Shown here one piece after another: positions 33,301-46,578 of a stretch of DNA of 64,000 nucleotides. Every line of letters begins with the position of its first letter. Position 1 is the first letter of the stretch. The translations under genes and the position numbers were made by a program. Origin of the DNA: Gymnopilus junonius (Eukaryota; Basidiomycota; Agaricomycetes; Agaricales; Galerinaceae); contig JADNYJ010000014.1 of NCBI GenBank assembly GCA_015501075.1, forward strand, positions 62,001 through 126,000, read 5' to 3'. The notes under the pieces are model-generated. The model saw only the letters and a list, made by a program, of their open reading frames with translations, ran no database searches and was not told the DNA's origin.

Positions 33301-34444
33301 CTCGTCGAGAAGTGGATCTTGCACAAGCTTAACGTTGCCGCCAGGGACATCAACGTTCATCTTGCCGAGCGCAACTTCATGGCTGCTACTAACTCGGCCT
33401 ACAATTTCTGGTTGTATGAGCTGTGTGATGTATATATTGTATGTTCGCATTTCTTTCATGTCCGTTCGTTCTCTTTTGATCTAACCGGTTCCTTTAGGAA
33501 GCAATGAAACCTATGGTGGATGAATCTGCTTCCGCCACTACTCGCAGGTCTGCACAGCAGACACTATACACATGTCTAGATAACGGCCTTCGTCTTCTGC
33601 ATCCCTTCATGCCCTTCGTGACAGAAGAGCTATGGCAACGTTTACCAAGGATACCCAATGACCCCACCCCATCAATTATGGTCTCTTCATTCCCTGTTGA
33701 TGTATGCTTTATATTTGGTTGTGCACTTATATCCTGCTGACTATCTATCTATTGGTCAACTCTAGGACCCGGCTTTTGTTTTCGAGGATGCAGACAGGCA
33801 ATTTGACCTGGTGTTCTCAACCTTGAAGGCTGCACGGTCATTGGCAGCTTCATATACATTGCAGAATGATATCCAGTGTGAGTGTTGACTGGTATAAAAG
33901 GACAAAAACATAACAATAATTCTGTGGACTAGTCTTCATTCAAGTGCAGACAGATGAAGAAGAACATCTTTTCGCACCTCAGCTTCCCACCATTGTTGCT
34001 CTCTCAAAAGGATGCAAGAGTGCCAAAGTTGTCCAAGATGTATCTCAAGTTCCAGCTGGTTGTGGAAGTGCTGTAGTGACTTCCTCAATTATTGTTTATA
34101 CCCTTGTCCGCGTAAGTCCTTCTGGTAATATTGGATATCAATATAATGTGCTGACTGCTAGTATTAGGGCCTTGTTGACCTTGAGAATGAGATCTCAAAA
34201 TACCAGAAGATGCTTGACTTGGCACATCTCAATCTTCAGAAGATTGTCAAAGTTGAGTCACAGCCTGAGTATGAAGCCACTGTTCCTTTAAATGTAAGGG
34301 CAGCAAATGCAGACAAGGTAATTGTGTTTTTTCTGGTCAAACAATTGATATTAACAATCATTTTTTGTTATTTTCTAGCGCAAGACATTGGAAGCTGAGA
34401 TTACAACATTAGAAACATCAAAGTCCATGTTTGAAAAGCTGTAA
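30333..34444 (+). CDS. VAS1: Valyl-tRNA synthetase
   Basis: A class Ia synthetase that charges tRNA-Val and edits mischarged threonine. Eighteen exons join in phase: 30333-30402, 30454-30618, 30669-31074, 31125-31206, 31265-31384, 31434-31542, 31598-31686, 31739-31963, 32029-32132, 32186-32267, 32326-32655, 32711-33217, 33283-33438, 33498-33701, 33766-33877, 33933-34111, 34168-34317 and 34379-34444. They give 1051 residues, the usual fungal size. A Lys/Ala-rich extension (residues ~25-75) precedes the core. The ATP motifs are GSLHIGHAL (~residue 138) and [10 protein letters not shown] (~650). The editing-domain start [17 protein letters not shown], the anticodon-binding region ([18 protein letters not shown]) and the C-terminal coiled coil ending KSMFEKL are visible. 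Fungi often use one gene for cytosol and mitochondria; the first Met is used here. Confidence 0.97.
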
Positions 34445-36680
34445 TAACAAGGGCTATTTGTAGAGACATATTAATTACAGATTCTTTAATGCACCTTTTC
34501 TAGCTCAATACAAAGCCTGAGAACCTTGTAAAAATTTCATTGCTTTATAAAAGGTAATAATCAGACAGTGGCTTTATATCTACTTATGCCGAGGGATTTA
34601 CGGGGCCTTGGGCAGGCGCCGAGCGTGCCGAGAGTCACGTGCTCGTGACCTGCAATCGAGGGCGGACGCGTCGCGTTCGAGCGCCTGGGTGTCCTCCAAA
34701 GTCGAGAGAACTTGCAGGCACGGCTTTCCCCAGCTCGATTGGGATGGACACCGAGGGCGGATTGATGGGACTGATGCGCTGGGTGGCCCAAAAATAGCCC
34801 ACTTCTCAGCCCATCACTTGGCAGTGGGATGCATCTTTGGCAGCCGTCTTCGGTCTCATCTCGAGCTCTGTTCCCTCCCTCCCTTCCTTAAACACATCTT
34901 ATGTACCAAAATAATTACACAGAAATGCAGAATCATGTACTAAATATGTTACAATAGGAATAGACAGTGGCAATGGCCTTTTCAATGCAGTTGAATTGGG
35001 TACTGCTTCTGCAGACTGCAATTTGAGCTGGTTCAAGGCAATAAGTATTCCTTTTGGCAGACATAAGTTCAATAAGTAGCTTATCTGGAGGGATTTACGG
35101 TAAATCCAGCTCGCTTTACACTGGATTTACACAAAGTGAGCTGGTTCATTTCCACTGTAAAGCCAGAGCCTCGGAGTGATGGGTGGCTCAAGCTCTCCCA
35201 AGCTTGCCAGTGTGAGCTCATGTACACTCTAGACACATCTTTTCCATGCCTCTGAACTTCAAAAAATTTCTCTGCCTCCTGAAAAGAATGCTGAAATTTT
35301 GGTAATTCTATTCTCTTTGACTTAAAAATTTCCCTGGAGTCTCTACTGTACATACATGACTCTAAAAAAAGCCTTTGTAATTGACTTTTTTCCATAAGCT
35401 CGGTTACACTTCCAAGGGTTCGTGCGCAGGTCACCCGTAGGCTGTGCAACTTGTGGGTGACCTGTCAGCTGGCCTCCAAGCAGAGCGTAAATTGACCTAC
35501 ATGCTTCTCATGTATTCGAACCATTGGTTGCCAGCAAACACCACCAGTACATCACCTACAGACTGTGCTTGTACGTATCGTGTATATTTGCTTGTACTCT
35601 GCCTACAGACTGCTGTTTCCATGCATGGCTAGCTCCAGGCAGTGCGTTGCTTGTGGACTTGGAGAAATTTCTGCCTTCACATCACGCTGTGACTGCCAGC
35701 AAACTTGTCCTCTCCCTCTATGTTGAATTTCAACCAATACTCAAGTCCTTCAGTTCAAACTCCCTCCTCCCATCGCTTTCTGCTGCCCATTCTTCCTCCC
35801 TCCCTCCCTGCTTGAGTAGCCTTCAGCCCCCTCTTATGACCTCTGATGGTATCACTTTTGGCCCCAAGGAGTCGAGCACAAGCTTGGCCCAGAAGACCTT
35901 CAATTATGGACATCGAAGGCATCTGCCTCTGTGTAAGATAGATAGAGGTCTCATATCATGTCTCACCCTTCTATAGACACACTTTCAAGCAATGGCAAGA
36001 GGTCATTCTCGAATGGTGCCACGTCACAATACCGCCTCGACCCAGTTTGATTTATCTTCGCTGGAAGTTCCTAGCATTGCCATATTTATATTACAATATG
36101 TCCCGGTTGCTATTTCCCTCCTGTTCTTGTAGTGCATATGCCATACAGGTGTAATAGATATTGAATTTAAGCTCATTTTCGTGAATAGACCAGGATTGTG
36201 GTCTCGGAGAGTTTACCAAATGCGGCATAGTGCGTGCTAATCGACCTTCAAGCTGCCCACAAGCTGTTAGCCGAGATTGCAAGCTGCCTATGCTCAGTGA
36301 CCATCAGCCGACTGAGCTTTGAAAATGTGAGTTGCGCCCAGATCAAACTGTAAGTAACCTTTAGGCTGGCCCTCAGGCTGCTTGCGCCGGTGCCCGCGGG
36401 AAATTTCCGTGCAAACCGTTGACCGTGTAACGTTGAACATTGAAACAACAATCTTTGAAGCTTCGGTCTACTTCGGAATCATAGAATTCAGAAACAATGG
36501 GTCGCCAACTGGGTTGATGGACCATTTAAAAGCTACGGCAAAAAAAAGCTAATGAAGCTTCCAAACTTCTAAGGCCGCGCTTTGCCATTGCCAACGATTT
36601 CTTCGACTCCCAACTCGTCTTCCCTGCTCAGCGCTCAGTGCTCGTCTGGTTCAACGAACGCCTAGACAACTAGTCCCATC
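34445..36680. other. Gene-free stretch with inverted repeats
   Basis: I see no supported gene. The stretch contains a perfect 10 bp stem (CAGGTCACCC at 35427-35436, GGGTGACCTG at 35455-35464) and a near-perfect stem around 35106-35142 (AGCTCGCTTT with AAAGTGAGCT). The string GAGGGATTTACGG occurs at about 34591 and again at about 35091. These look like remnants of small transposons. From 36600 on, short open pieces precede the decayed kinase copy. Confidence 0.45.
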
Positions 36681-37070
36681 GTGTCTGTTACAATACCTCT
36701 GTCACGATCACATCGTCCACATCCTCGAAAGACCGCTTCAAGGAATACTCTACTTTCAGGGGCACCCTCCAGGACATGCCCGTTGGGTGATATGTATGGA
36801 GGTCGACATCCCCTTCGACCTCAGCCTCTATGTCCTCTTTATGAGACCGTTGATGACTGGCCGAGTGGCCCTATTATTGTCAGTGAAGCTCAACAAAGGA
36901 CAATGGTGTATGCCACAGGAGACTGCCGGATAATGGAATGAATCCCTTATTATCATTATTGTGTTTGAAGAACAGCGTCATCATAGGTGATCAGTGCGTA
37001 AACAGTTTTTGCTTATAAGTAATGTCTTTTTGAACACTTGTACTCAAGGATTCCTATCCTATAGCCCTAG

Positions 37071-39137
37071 ATGCTACCATCAGGCGACCCATTCACGGCA
37101 TTATCGAGAGAACGTTTGATGCAAATTATGACCCTGGCATCATGCAGGATATGTGTGTTGCTGAAGCTATGGCAGATTCAGCTGCCCCCGGTTACTTTCT
37201 ATGATCGTCATATCGCGTCCCATCTCATTCTAGACGACATTGTTTATTCACCATCAATAACCCAGTCGCTCTCTAACGCATGCGAACGAGCAACGCTAAA
37301 ATTTCTCCAGAAAGGCCACAAGTTCTCCAAAAAGGGCTACAATGTCTTTCATTTAGAAGAGTGACACCGTCTTGTTAGAAGATGCCTATTCAGTTGGCAC
37401 ATTCTACAACAGATTTGCTGGGGATATATCTGCAAGCTACGCATCCAAATTTGTTCTACACCCTGACCTCGAGATTTGGGACTCGGCTGTTCGTATGTTC
37501 GTCATTTCCGGGTTTATCATCTCCCAGCTTTGCGATTGAATCGTGGCTCGGGAATCACAGAGATACCTGAATCAATGGACAATATTACGGAACCGTCTAA
37601 GGACAAAATGAAAAGACTGTTGCGCAATTACCATCGACTTGCCACTTGGGACATGTTTGCCATGACTGCCCCATCTACGAGCATGCTGCGAACCTGGACA
37701 AAAGATATGAAATTCGCTTGGGAAATGCCCCACACTCTGGATATAAAACAATTTCCAATCTAACTCCCCCTCCTGATGCTAAGCAAGACATTATATCAGT
37801 CGGAATGACCAGGCGGTCAAAGTCTTGCCAAGGAGGATCTATTAATAAAGCCACTACTACCAAGGTCAACAAAGATATTATAATTCCAAGACTACGGCCC
37901 GACCGCCACCATTATCGACCCAATTTTCGCCATTATATTCAACATGTATGTTTATCTCACTAAAGTTCATGCACCTTGCTAATATTCCATCAGGCTTGGG
38001 CCACAGCCGTGATCTACGATTCCACATTTATCATTTTCAATTGCGGACGTTATGAGCGAATTGGCTTTCGCCATAGAGGTTCAAAAAACTCTTTATTTAT
38101 CGGGTATCATCGACACTGTTAATATTCCAGACCCTTCCTACCGAAAATTGCAATGTTGGTCTTCATACTGCAATTCTCCAGGATGCTCTCGACCGCTCGG
38201 ATTTTAAGGATGCCCAGCTCAAGAATGGCCGTAAACGTTCAGCGCATCATCTTGATGATGAAGAAACTCCTAGTAGCAAACGTTTCAAAAGCAACCCACT
38301 TGCCAAGACCGATCCTTCAGAGGTACGTGAGCTCCGCATTGTACCGTGAAAGTAAACCCAATCATGATTCAAAGACATCCAATGAAATTGCTAAGCGCAA
38401 GTTGGCCTTGGTCAAGCTACATTACGGCGTGTACTGTTCTCCTGCGCCTTCTGCTTTTGTTCGAGTCGGCCCTTCTTGTGAACCTGGTCACGCCAAGGAA
38501 GAACACCCGAAGCAGACTAAATATAAAGCCATGAATACCTTGCCCTTGATCTAAAAGAACCCATTGGAAAAGGCGCTGTTGGCATCGTTCATCCCGCTGT
38601 TGTCAAACTTACCATGGAATCGGGTGACATCCTACAACACAATTTGGTGATCAAGTTGGCGTTCTCCCCGAAACAGCAAGAAAAGTTGCTTGATGAATAT
38701 AATATTTACGTTCATCTCTCCCAGAAGAAAGTCATCGAGGGCATTGTTACTGTTCATGGCATGTTCAGAGATCCCGATTCAGGTGCTCTGGGAATGCTTA
38801 TGGATGATGCAGGTCAGAGCCTTTATTGTCGTGAGAGAGAGAGGAGTGGAAATGTTGACGTTATTTCCACAATTTCTGCGACGGAGGAAGAGAGGTGTGT
38901 ATTACAGCTATTACTTTTTGAGCCCCTGACAATGAAATGTGCAGGGACGCTTTTATGCGAACCCTGAAAAGCCTTCATGATGCAGGCGTTAGGCATAATG
39001 ATATACATGCCGAGAATCTACTCATCAACTCCCGAAATGAAGTTTTTATTGTGGATTTTGACCGCGCTTGTCTTGAGGTTGATGACGTGGAGAATATGCT
39101 CGAATTGCAGGTCATGAACAAAATCTTCCAATCATGA
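37071..39137 (+). pseudogene. Nuclease-like/kinase-like family, decayed copy A
   Basis: Homologous along its length to the intact copy at 53655-55744. It begins MLPSGDPF at 37071 and keeps FYDRHIASHLILDDIVYSPS. It then falls into three frames and stops (near 37362, 37435 and 37760), regaining HRLATWDMFAMT at 37640. The linker and middle domain are legible at 37990-38330 in shifted frames. The kinase-like domain is readable from ALVKLHYGVYCSPAPSAF (38405) and, in another frame, from MESGDILQHNLVIKLAF (38614). The last exon has RHNDIHAENLLIN and FIVDFDRA, ending at 39137. The kinase half is better preserved than the N-terminal half. Multiple frameshifts make it a pseudogene. Confidence 0.85.
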
Positions 39138-39883
39138 AGTTACATATAGGCTACAGCGTGCAGGGCCATGGCCATTGCTTTGAGCATGAGCATTGGTGGA
39201 TTAATCTTATTAGACAGTTATATACCTCATCGTATCGATGTAATGTCGCACCGTCGACTTATACTACTATGTACTATATTTCCAATATGCCCAGAGGGTA
39301 GCATGGTCATGGCATCCCCAATTGCGGTTTTGTAGGGTCTTCCTTTTTTCCATCTGTCTGGTTCTCTCAGTAGGTTTGACTCGCTTGGCAGTTGTCGCAG
39401 GCCCTTGCCACATATATGATGTTGTAATTGGTTGACAGGAGACTGCTTGAAGGGCCCTGATGTTTCGGTTTGCACAATAAGGATAAAAGCTACACACCTA
39501 GCCTCGGGCATTGTTGAGGACTTTCTTCGCTCTCTTTACTTCGTATCTTTTTATCTATTCACTTGGCATTATAAGTCGCCAATGCTAAGTGTACCTTGTA
39601 GATCACCCTTCCAATCTAGCCTGCCTTTGTTATTTTGCAAGTATTCCCCCCCCGCCTTCTCCTTTCACTCCTGCTCACCTTGCTCATACACCGGACGCTG
39701 GTCACATTGAAGGTCTGCAACTGGAGGAATATTCAAAAGAATAAGACAAACAAATTTATTATGTCCCTCAAAATACCATAATTGGTTGAAGAGTAGTCTC
39801 ACAGGAATGGATAAACATATTCTACAAAACAGCGAAACGAGTAGATAATCATGCATGCAACAGTAAAGGGGTGTCTATTCCCA
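39138..39883. other. Intergenic spacer between copy A and RPB1
   Basis: This holds the 3' flank of copy A and the 3' UTR of RPB1 on the other strand. No supported gene is present; a C-run and T-rich tracts occur near 39645. Confidence 0.5.
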
Positions 39884-40990
39884 TCAATCCCATGAAGGGG
39901 TCGAATGATAAGCGTGACTGCGCGCTGTGCCATTCTGATTGTGGGCAGGACTCGAGGGCGACCATGGCGCGGGCGACGTAGGACTATAGCCGGGAGACGT
40001 AGGTGCTAAATAAGTATATGTCAATAAGAGATCAATTGAGCTAGCTAGTACGAAGAACAATGCGACTCACAGTAGGATGGGGCTATTTTTTCCACCAATA
40101 TTCATTAGTAAGGACACTACGAAATTTTGAAGCATAAACTTACATGCTGGTGAATATGCAGGTGAGGTCGGAGCTAATCCGAAAGGGTTATTAGACAGCG
40201 AGTCAAGGATGGTGAAAACCCAAGGAACATACAGTATTTTGGTGAAGCCGGTGAGGCCATCGGAGACGTTGGCGAATACTTCGGAGAAGACGGCGACATG
40301 TGAGCAGGTGCTAGGGACAACAATTAATACGGCATTTGCTGCAGTGACGGAATATACTTACATGCTAGGATTAGAAACAAGACGAGTAGAGTCATTAGTA
40401 CAGGAAAGCAAAATGATGCTGAAAGACCTACTTGGAGAGTCTGGAAATAACTTGCGTTAGGTGAAGAATCATATATAAAAGTAAGAGAGACATACATCGA
40501 GGAGAAGCAGGACTGAAGGACGGGCTTGTAGGGGAATACCTCGGTGAAGTCGGGCTGAATGACGGGGACTGAGGACTATAACGTGGCGAGGTAGGAGAGA
40601 ACGAAGGAGACGTCGGTGAATAGCGTGGACTGGTTGGAGAATAACCAGGAGACGTGAGATTAAGGGCAGGCGATGTCGGCGAATAAGTAGGAGAAGTTGC
40701 TCCTCTTGACCTGTCATAGAGAGGCGACGTAGCATAAGGAGATGTCCCGAAAGGTGAAGTGGCACCACCAAACGGTGATTGAGGAACAAAACTTGGAGAA
40801 GTCGGGGTGTAAGCATTGGGTGAGCTGGGACTGTACCCTGCAGGTGACATGCCTCCGGGAAGAGGACTTTGAGGATATGAAAGGAACTGGAAGCTGGACG
40901 CGTCTTCTCCCGTGTTGGAAGCAAGAGGCGAGAAAGAAGCAGAAGCAGCATCTCCCTTGAACATTCCGTCTTGCCACATAGGAGAGTTTG
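39884..40990 (-). other. RPB1 CTD heptad region with micro-exons
   Basis: The heptads (YSPTSPS and variants with R, A, F or N) run from about 40830 down. The final repeats are split by five introns of 51-67 bases into exons of 9 (40440-40432), 3 (40364-40362), 78, 30 and 12 bases (40082-40071). Joining 9+3+78 gives a perfect YSPTSPA repeat across the junction, which supports the 3-base exon. The following junctions also restore YSP repeats. Confidence 0.8.
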
Positions 40991-43900
40991 TATCATATGG
41001 TGTCATTGCTACCTGTCCAGGTGTCATTCCGCCGTCGATTTGAGCTGCAAGCATCGACTGAACAGGTAGACGATGATCTACAATCGCATCCTTCAGCATG
41101 TCAATGTCCAGCGCGACCTCAAAGGCGCCAGTACCCATAGGCGCCATTTGTCCAAACATAACATTCTCCGCGATGCCGTGACAGTCATCCTTCTCACCAA
41201 CCGCCGCTGCCTCCATCAGGATTTCAACAGTTTCCTCAAACGAACACCTCATCAAGGCTCCAGTATCAGCACGATTGATACCATGCCTGGTGATGGCCAT
41301 GAGAGTTCCGCGGTGGGTCATCAGATCACAAAGGAGAGCAAGATGTCGATAGTTGACGTAGGAACCGTCAAATTCAATGACCCCACGAAGCTCCTTCATG
41401 ATTGCGGCTCTAGCCGCTTCGATGCCCAGAACATTGAAGATTTCGACGCAGCTGTTGGAATAGGTTCTCCTGAAGTCGACGCCATCAATGCACATCACGG
41501 TCTTCAGATTCACACCGTCGGTCTCAAGCACCCACTCCTTCTCTTTTCCAGTAAGAATGCTTCCATCCGGTGAAACAGTGACCTTGTCCTGCTCTGTCAA
41601 GAATACACGGTGGATACCCTTGACACCGCGGAGGCTGACGGAATTCAACATCGTGTTTTCGAGCTGCCGCAAGAAGATATCTTCTTCAATTGTGCCCATG
41701 CCATCATCATCTTTATCCGGGCTGCCCAATACACGGCAGCGAATGACAAGCTTTTCCGAATTATCTTCACTCCAGATGACGAAAAGATCGGTCTTGAAGC
41801 TCTCCGCAATACGGCCGGCAACATAGTGCATTGTTAGCTTGCGATCAATCATCTTTGCACGGTCTAGTTCAAGGCGGAGCAACCAAGGTGATTGGAGATG
41901 AAGTTTGGACTCGATCTCTTCATCAGGAATAGCGAAGAAGGACTCGACGAAAACTTGATCCTCTTCAATGATGGTTGACGTCGGGTCGGGGTCATACCAA
42001 ATTTCCACGGCGGCTGTGACAGTCCTCAGTGAAGTATAGGCAAGCTCTTGCTGAACATTCTTGGCCAAGCTTGACGAGCGCGAGATTTGTGGATCCAGGT
42101 ATACAGTCAAGGAGGGCGTCTTGATGTTAGTCGCCACATTAATAATTTCCTTCAAGCGGGGTACACCCAGCGTAACGTTCTTACTGGAGACACCGGCGTA
42201 GTGGAAGGTGTTGAGCGTCATCTGCGTGGCAGGCTCACCGATGGACTGAGCTGCCAACGTTCCGCACATCTCTCCCGGATGAGCCACAGATTGGTTAAAT
42301 TTGGTTTCTACTTCTCCAATCACCCAATCAAACGCTTCTCTTGTCAGGTGGAATTTCTCCAAAACACGACGTGAAGCAAACGTAGCACGGAGATGCATCC
42401 TGAAAGTCAATGTAGCGTTGTCTTGAGCCTCCTTACTCAGATGGTCGTCACCACGAACAACGATCAAACGCTTTTCCAACTCGTGAACAGCATCAACTAT
42501 GTAGGCGGGGTCGAGGTCACTTGGTTTGCGACGATCGACATGGAAAATTTGGATTGCGTTTTGAACAATGCGATGAAGGTTGACAGGGAGGTAATGCGGT
42601 TGGGTGGTTGACACACGGGGGAAAATAAATTCGCGCAGGAGTCCCCGATCTTCCGCTAATCGGGCATATTCTTCGTCAAGCTTAGCTTGGAGCTCTAGAG
42701 AGCTGTCATCTATGCCGACCTGCAAAACACCAGGCAGGAATCCACCAGCTGGGTCAGTCACGTCCACACGGTAATTGTGTTCAAATTCCCGATTACTCAG
42801 ACCAAAGGTTTCAATGGTCTGCTTTTCGATGAAAGCACCGTCCATGCCGTCTTCTCCGTATACAAATTGAATAAGGTCACCAAGGGAATTACGGACCGTG
42901 CCGTCATAGCAAACCATGACATCCTCCAACGCCTTGACGAGACGACGCTGGATGTACCCTGTTTCAGCTGTTTTCACAGCAGTATCGATAAGACCTTCAC
43001 GACCCGCCATGGCATGGAAAAAGAATTCCTGTGGAGTCAAACCACGCAGGTAAGAATTCTCGACGAAGCCACGGGATTCTGGACTGAAGTCGTCCTTTGT
43101 AAAATGTGGCAGCGTGCGGTGGCGGAAGCCAAAAGGAATCCGTCGACCTTCTACTGACTGTTGACCGACACAAACAGACATTTGGGAGATGTTGATGAAG
43201 GAACCTTTGATCCAGCGACCACCATCTGCTTGACGTTGTTATCCTCTTTCAAGTGCTTTGCGCATATTGACCAGAAGTATCACGCGCCAGATTGAGTTGT
43301 CGTTCTACCAAACTCTCGAATGATTCACGAATCGTCATACCAGGAGCAGCCTTCAACCGATCGTGCGTGGCATCTTCAATAATCTGAGCCACGTTTGACT
43401 TCCGTTCCGCAATCGTCTGAGTGATATATGACATGGTGGGGAGTCAGCAATGGTATCGCCGATCCCAATGCTGAAGCCGTTGTGGAATAGCCAGAAGTTG
43501 ACCACCATCTGGATTCCGGTAAACAGCTGCCTAGTGGCCTCTGGCCCCTTTCACGGAACACAACGTGCACCAAACCGCCCTGAGAAGCGCCAACAGTCTT
43601 CTTCTCAACAATTCCGAAGATAAGTTCTCCATTCTCGACCAAGACACCATCATCAAAGACGGGATTCGAAGACTTCGGATCCGGGGCACGATGAATGTTA
43701 ATGCCACGGGGAATGGTCAGCGATAAGATTTGCTTTCCTGTCCAAAGTGGTTAGGCTTGAGAATGGCGGGAATTGGTACTGAGCCGTCCCATTCTGGTAC
43801 CCAAAGGAGGATGTTCTGCACTTGATTCCAATCCAAGAAGGTGTCACGCAAGGTGAATTTCCGAATACCGCACAGGGTATCTTGCACGATACCCATGACG

Positions 43901-46578
43901 GGCTTGTTGGCTTGAGGGGAGATAATCTATTTACTATTTCAGAAAGGTAAAATCGAGCAAAAAACTAAACAACAAACTTGTCGAGGGACCCATGCAATTT
44001 GACTGAGCTCCGCTCTGGTTTCTTCACTCTGGGGTATGCTGACAGATACCAAACATCAAGAACTGATAACAACGCAGAGAATAAAGACATACTGCATATT
44101 CATTTCGTCTCCATCGAAATCGGCGTTGTAAGGCGGCGTTCTAAATAATATTATTAACGTGCCAGCTGGCTGTCGCACATTTAACTTACACCGAAAGGTT
44201 TAGTCGGAAAGCTGGCATTCAACCATCAGTAAAAGTGAAATAAAGGCCGGACATCGTGTTAACTCACTGGAATATGGCATCAGCCTAACACGATGACTCA
44301 TCATACTCATCTTGTGCAGAGAAGGTTGGCGATTGAATAATACGAAGCTGGGGTGATACGTCAATGACTCGAAATGAATATATAGCATAAGGTACTTACT
44401 CTCCATCTTTGAGATGTCTCTCCACGATCCAACCGTACTGAAGGAAAGCATCCGCACGTTTATTGTAACGCAGGTCAATACGTTCGCCTGTATCGCGAAC
44501 TACGTATCTTGCGCCCGGTATGTTGTCGGACCGTTTCGAACCAGTTCCTGGAGATATGCGATATTATATGGGGTAACTGATAAAATTCCGACATTAATAA
44601 AGGCAGAAAATGTAGAAAGTGATCGATGTACCTCTCTCAGGATAGGTCAAGTTCATTGCTATGCTCTTCGGCACACCAACCTCATCCAGTTCCAAATTTG
44701 GATCACCAGTAATGACAGTACGTGCTGAGAAGTCGACACGCTTGCCCATCAGATTTCCACGCAGTCGACCTTCTTTGCCCTTTAGACGGGCGCGAATGGC
44801 TTTCACAGGTCGACCAGATTTCTGTAGTGCTTGCGGAATTCCAGCAATGTCGTTGTCCATGTAGGTCGCAACGTGGAACTAGGTTCCATGAGCTAAAAAT
44901 TTCGATGACAGTACAGGTCGGAAGACTCACCTGAAGTAATTGCTCGAATTCGTTGATGACGTGCGCTGGGGCACCCTCTTGTTCACACCGCCGCACATTC
45001 GCAGATGCTTTGATGATATCTCCAAGTTTGTACGTCAAATCATCTTCACTTCGCATAGCACCACCATCCACAGCTATACTGGGGCGAACAGGGGGCGGAG
45101 GTACAGGCATAACCGTCAAAATCATCCATTCCGGCCTGGCATACTCGTCTGATAAACCAAGCAAATGGAGATCATGGTCCGACATCTTTTTAAAGACAGT
45201 ATAAACTTCCGAAGGTGTGATCAACCTCTTATCGGGTTGCATCGTTTTAATGTCCTACAAAAAGATTAGCTACCTTTGGAAGAAAAGAAATTCAAGACGA
45301 ACGTCATCGTCATCCTTCGGCTTCTTATACTGGACAAAGAGCTTTAGGCCTTCCTTCCTGATCTGAGGCTGACTATGACCACATCCACCATGGCCCTTTT
45401 TAACTTCGTCCGAGTCTGGGTCTATACCTTCTTCCTTGGGATCGTCAGGCTCGCAAATAGTCTTGGTCTTGCAATGACCCCAAACAACAGCCATCCGAGC
45501 CTTGGGATCACGAACGTGACGAATCTTCTCCGAGAAGTTTCGGTCCGACTTATTGAATACATTGAACATCACGACGACGAGAAAAACAGGACAAAAAATG
45601 ACCAGGACGGATTCAAAAATATGCAAATAAAAGCGTCAGTATGAGTGCCTACGAAAACATAGAACATCTGCGAGATAACAAGGCGACAATACAGGGGGCA
45701 AGAGTCGTCGAGTAAAAAAGTGCAGGGCCCTTGACACACGTCTCTGACTGCGTCACAGCCGAGAGTGGTTGGCCAAATCCATCTCCACAATCCATGGCTT
45801 TTAAGGGCGCACAGAATTGTGTCAGTTTTTCCCGCACTCCTCGTTCAGCCCCCCATTTCACCACGCAACCTCGTGCCCAACCGGTCACCGCAACGGATGC
45901 AATGGAGTCGACGCGGCGATCAAGCGATCGAAACGCGCGCCATATGACTCCCCGCCACGGGTGGAAGAGCGCTCTCGATTGTCGAGAGACTAACGTGGCG
46001 CGGGTTTGGGGTTCTCCATGGGTGTGGAGAGAGCCCCAGAAAATTGGGATGGTGGGGTGCGAAACGAGCAGACGAAATCAAACGACGCGACTCACGGTGT
46101 CGGCTTTCAGCTTTCCACAATTTACACATATAGACTCCAGAATCTTCTTCACTTTAATGATGAAACCTAGAAAGGGGATGAACAACGAAAGTTCAATTCC
46201 ATCCGAAAGAAAATAGGAAAAGACGCACCAGGATGGAAAACGGGCCTTGCCAGCTCAATATGACCAAAGTGACCAGGACATTCCGACATCCCTTCTCCGC
46301 AAGTCTGGCACTTGAAATTACGGTCGATAGTACCCATACGAGGGTCCATCAGGCCACCCATTTTGGGCTTGTGAGTCGCCTCATCCATAACTTCTGGATG
46401 TTCAATTTTCGCGACGGAGGACGCTTTCTATGAGTCACGGTGAGTAGTTTGTCAGCGACATGAAAAACTCTGGTAAAGATCGAGAGACATACAATCTCCT
46501 CCGGCGAAAGAATACCAAACTGAACCTCCTTCACTTTGCGAATGGGAGCGCAGAATAGGCGAACTGATGGCCGAGCAT
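39884..46578 (-). CDS. RPB1: RNA polymerase II largest subunit Rpb1
   Basis: Catalytic subunit of RNA polymerase II. Exons: 46578-46493, 46427-46229, 46166-46096, 45548-45303, 45254-44931, 44878-44632, 44576-44400, 44347-44268, 44211-44190, 44140-44093, 44038-43978, 43926-40496, 40440-40432, 40364-40362, 40310-40233, 40173-40144, 40082-40071 and 40005-39884, about 1750 residues. The start is [10 protein letters not shown] then [17 protein letters not shown]. Zinc ligands lie in [17 protein letters not shown], the catalytic triad in [10 protein letters not shown], and the bridge-helix/trigger region follows [20 protein letters not shown]. The CTD has roughly two dozen YSPTSPS-like repeats and ends in a non-repeat acidic-free tail. 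Seven single-base deletions (near 46548, 44517, 43752, 43547, 43440, 43254 and 43206) must be restored to keep frame; with them the coding sum is divisible by three. The gene is essential, so these are probably sequence errors. Intron 45549-46095 is unusually long (547 bases). Confidence 0.95.

Noticed and set aside
34600..34720. GC-rich, tRNA-like stretch after VAS1
   Set aside because: No cloverleaf with consistent acceptor, D, anticodon and T arms could be drawn; no tRNA was found anywhere in the window.
35081..35449. Minus-strand open frame of 122 codons
   Set aside because: It overlaps the inverted repeats and has no recognised motif, splice partner or convincing start.
40362..40431. 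A larger exon from TTTCAG to the CAT triplet in the RPB1 CTD
   Set aside because: It would require a 13-base intron and insert a hydrophobic segment into the heptads; the 3-base exon restores a perfect repeat.
45731..46216. Plus-strand open frame of 161 codons inside RPB1
   Set aside because: It lies mostly in the long RPB1 intron, antisense, with low-complexity content and no homology I recognise.
39884..46578. RPB1 as a pseudogene
   Set aside because: Motifs, CTD and splice sites are all intact and the only defects are homopolymer-type deletions, so sequence error is the simpler explanation.
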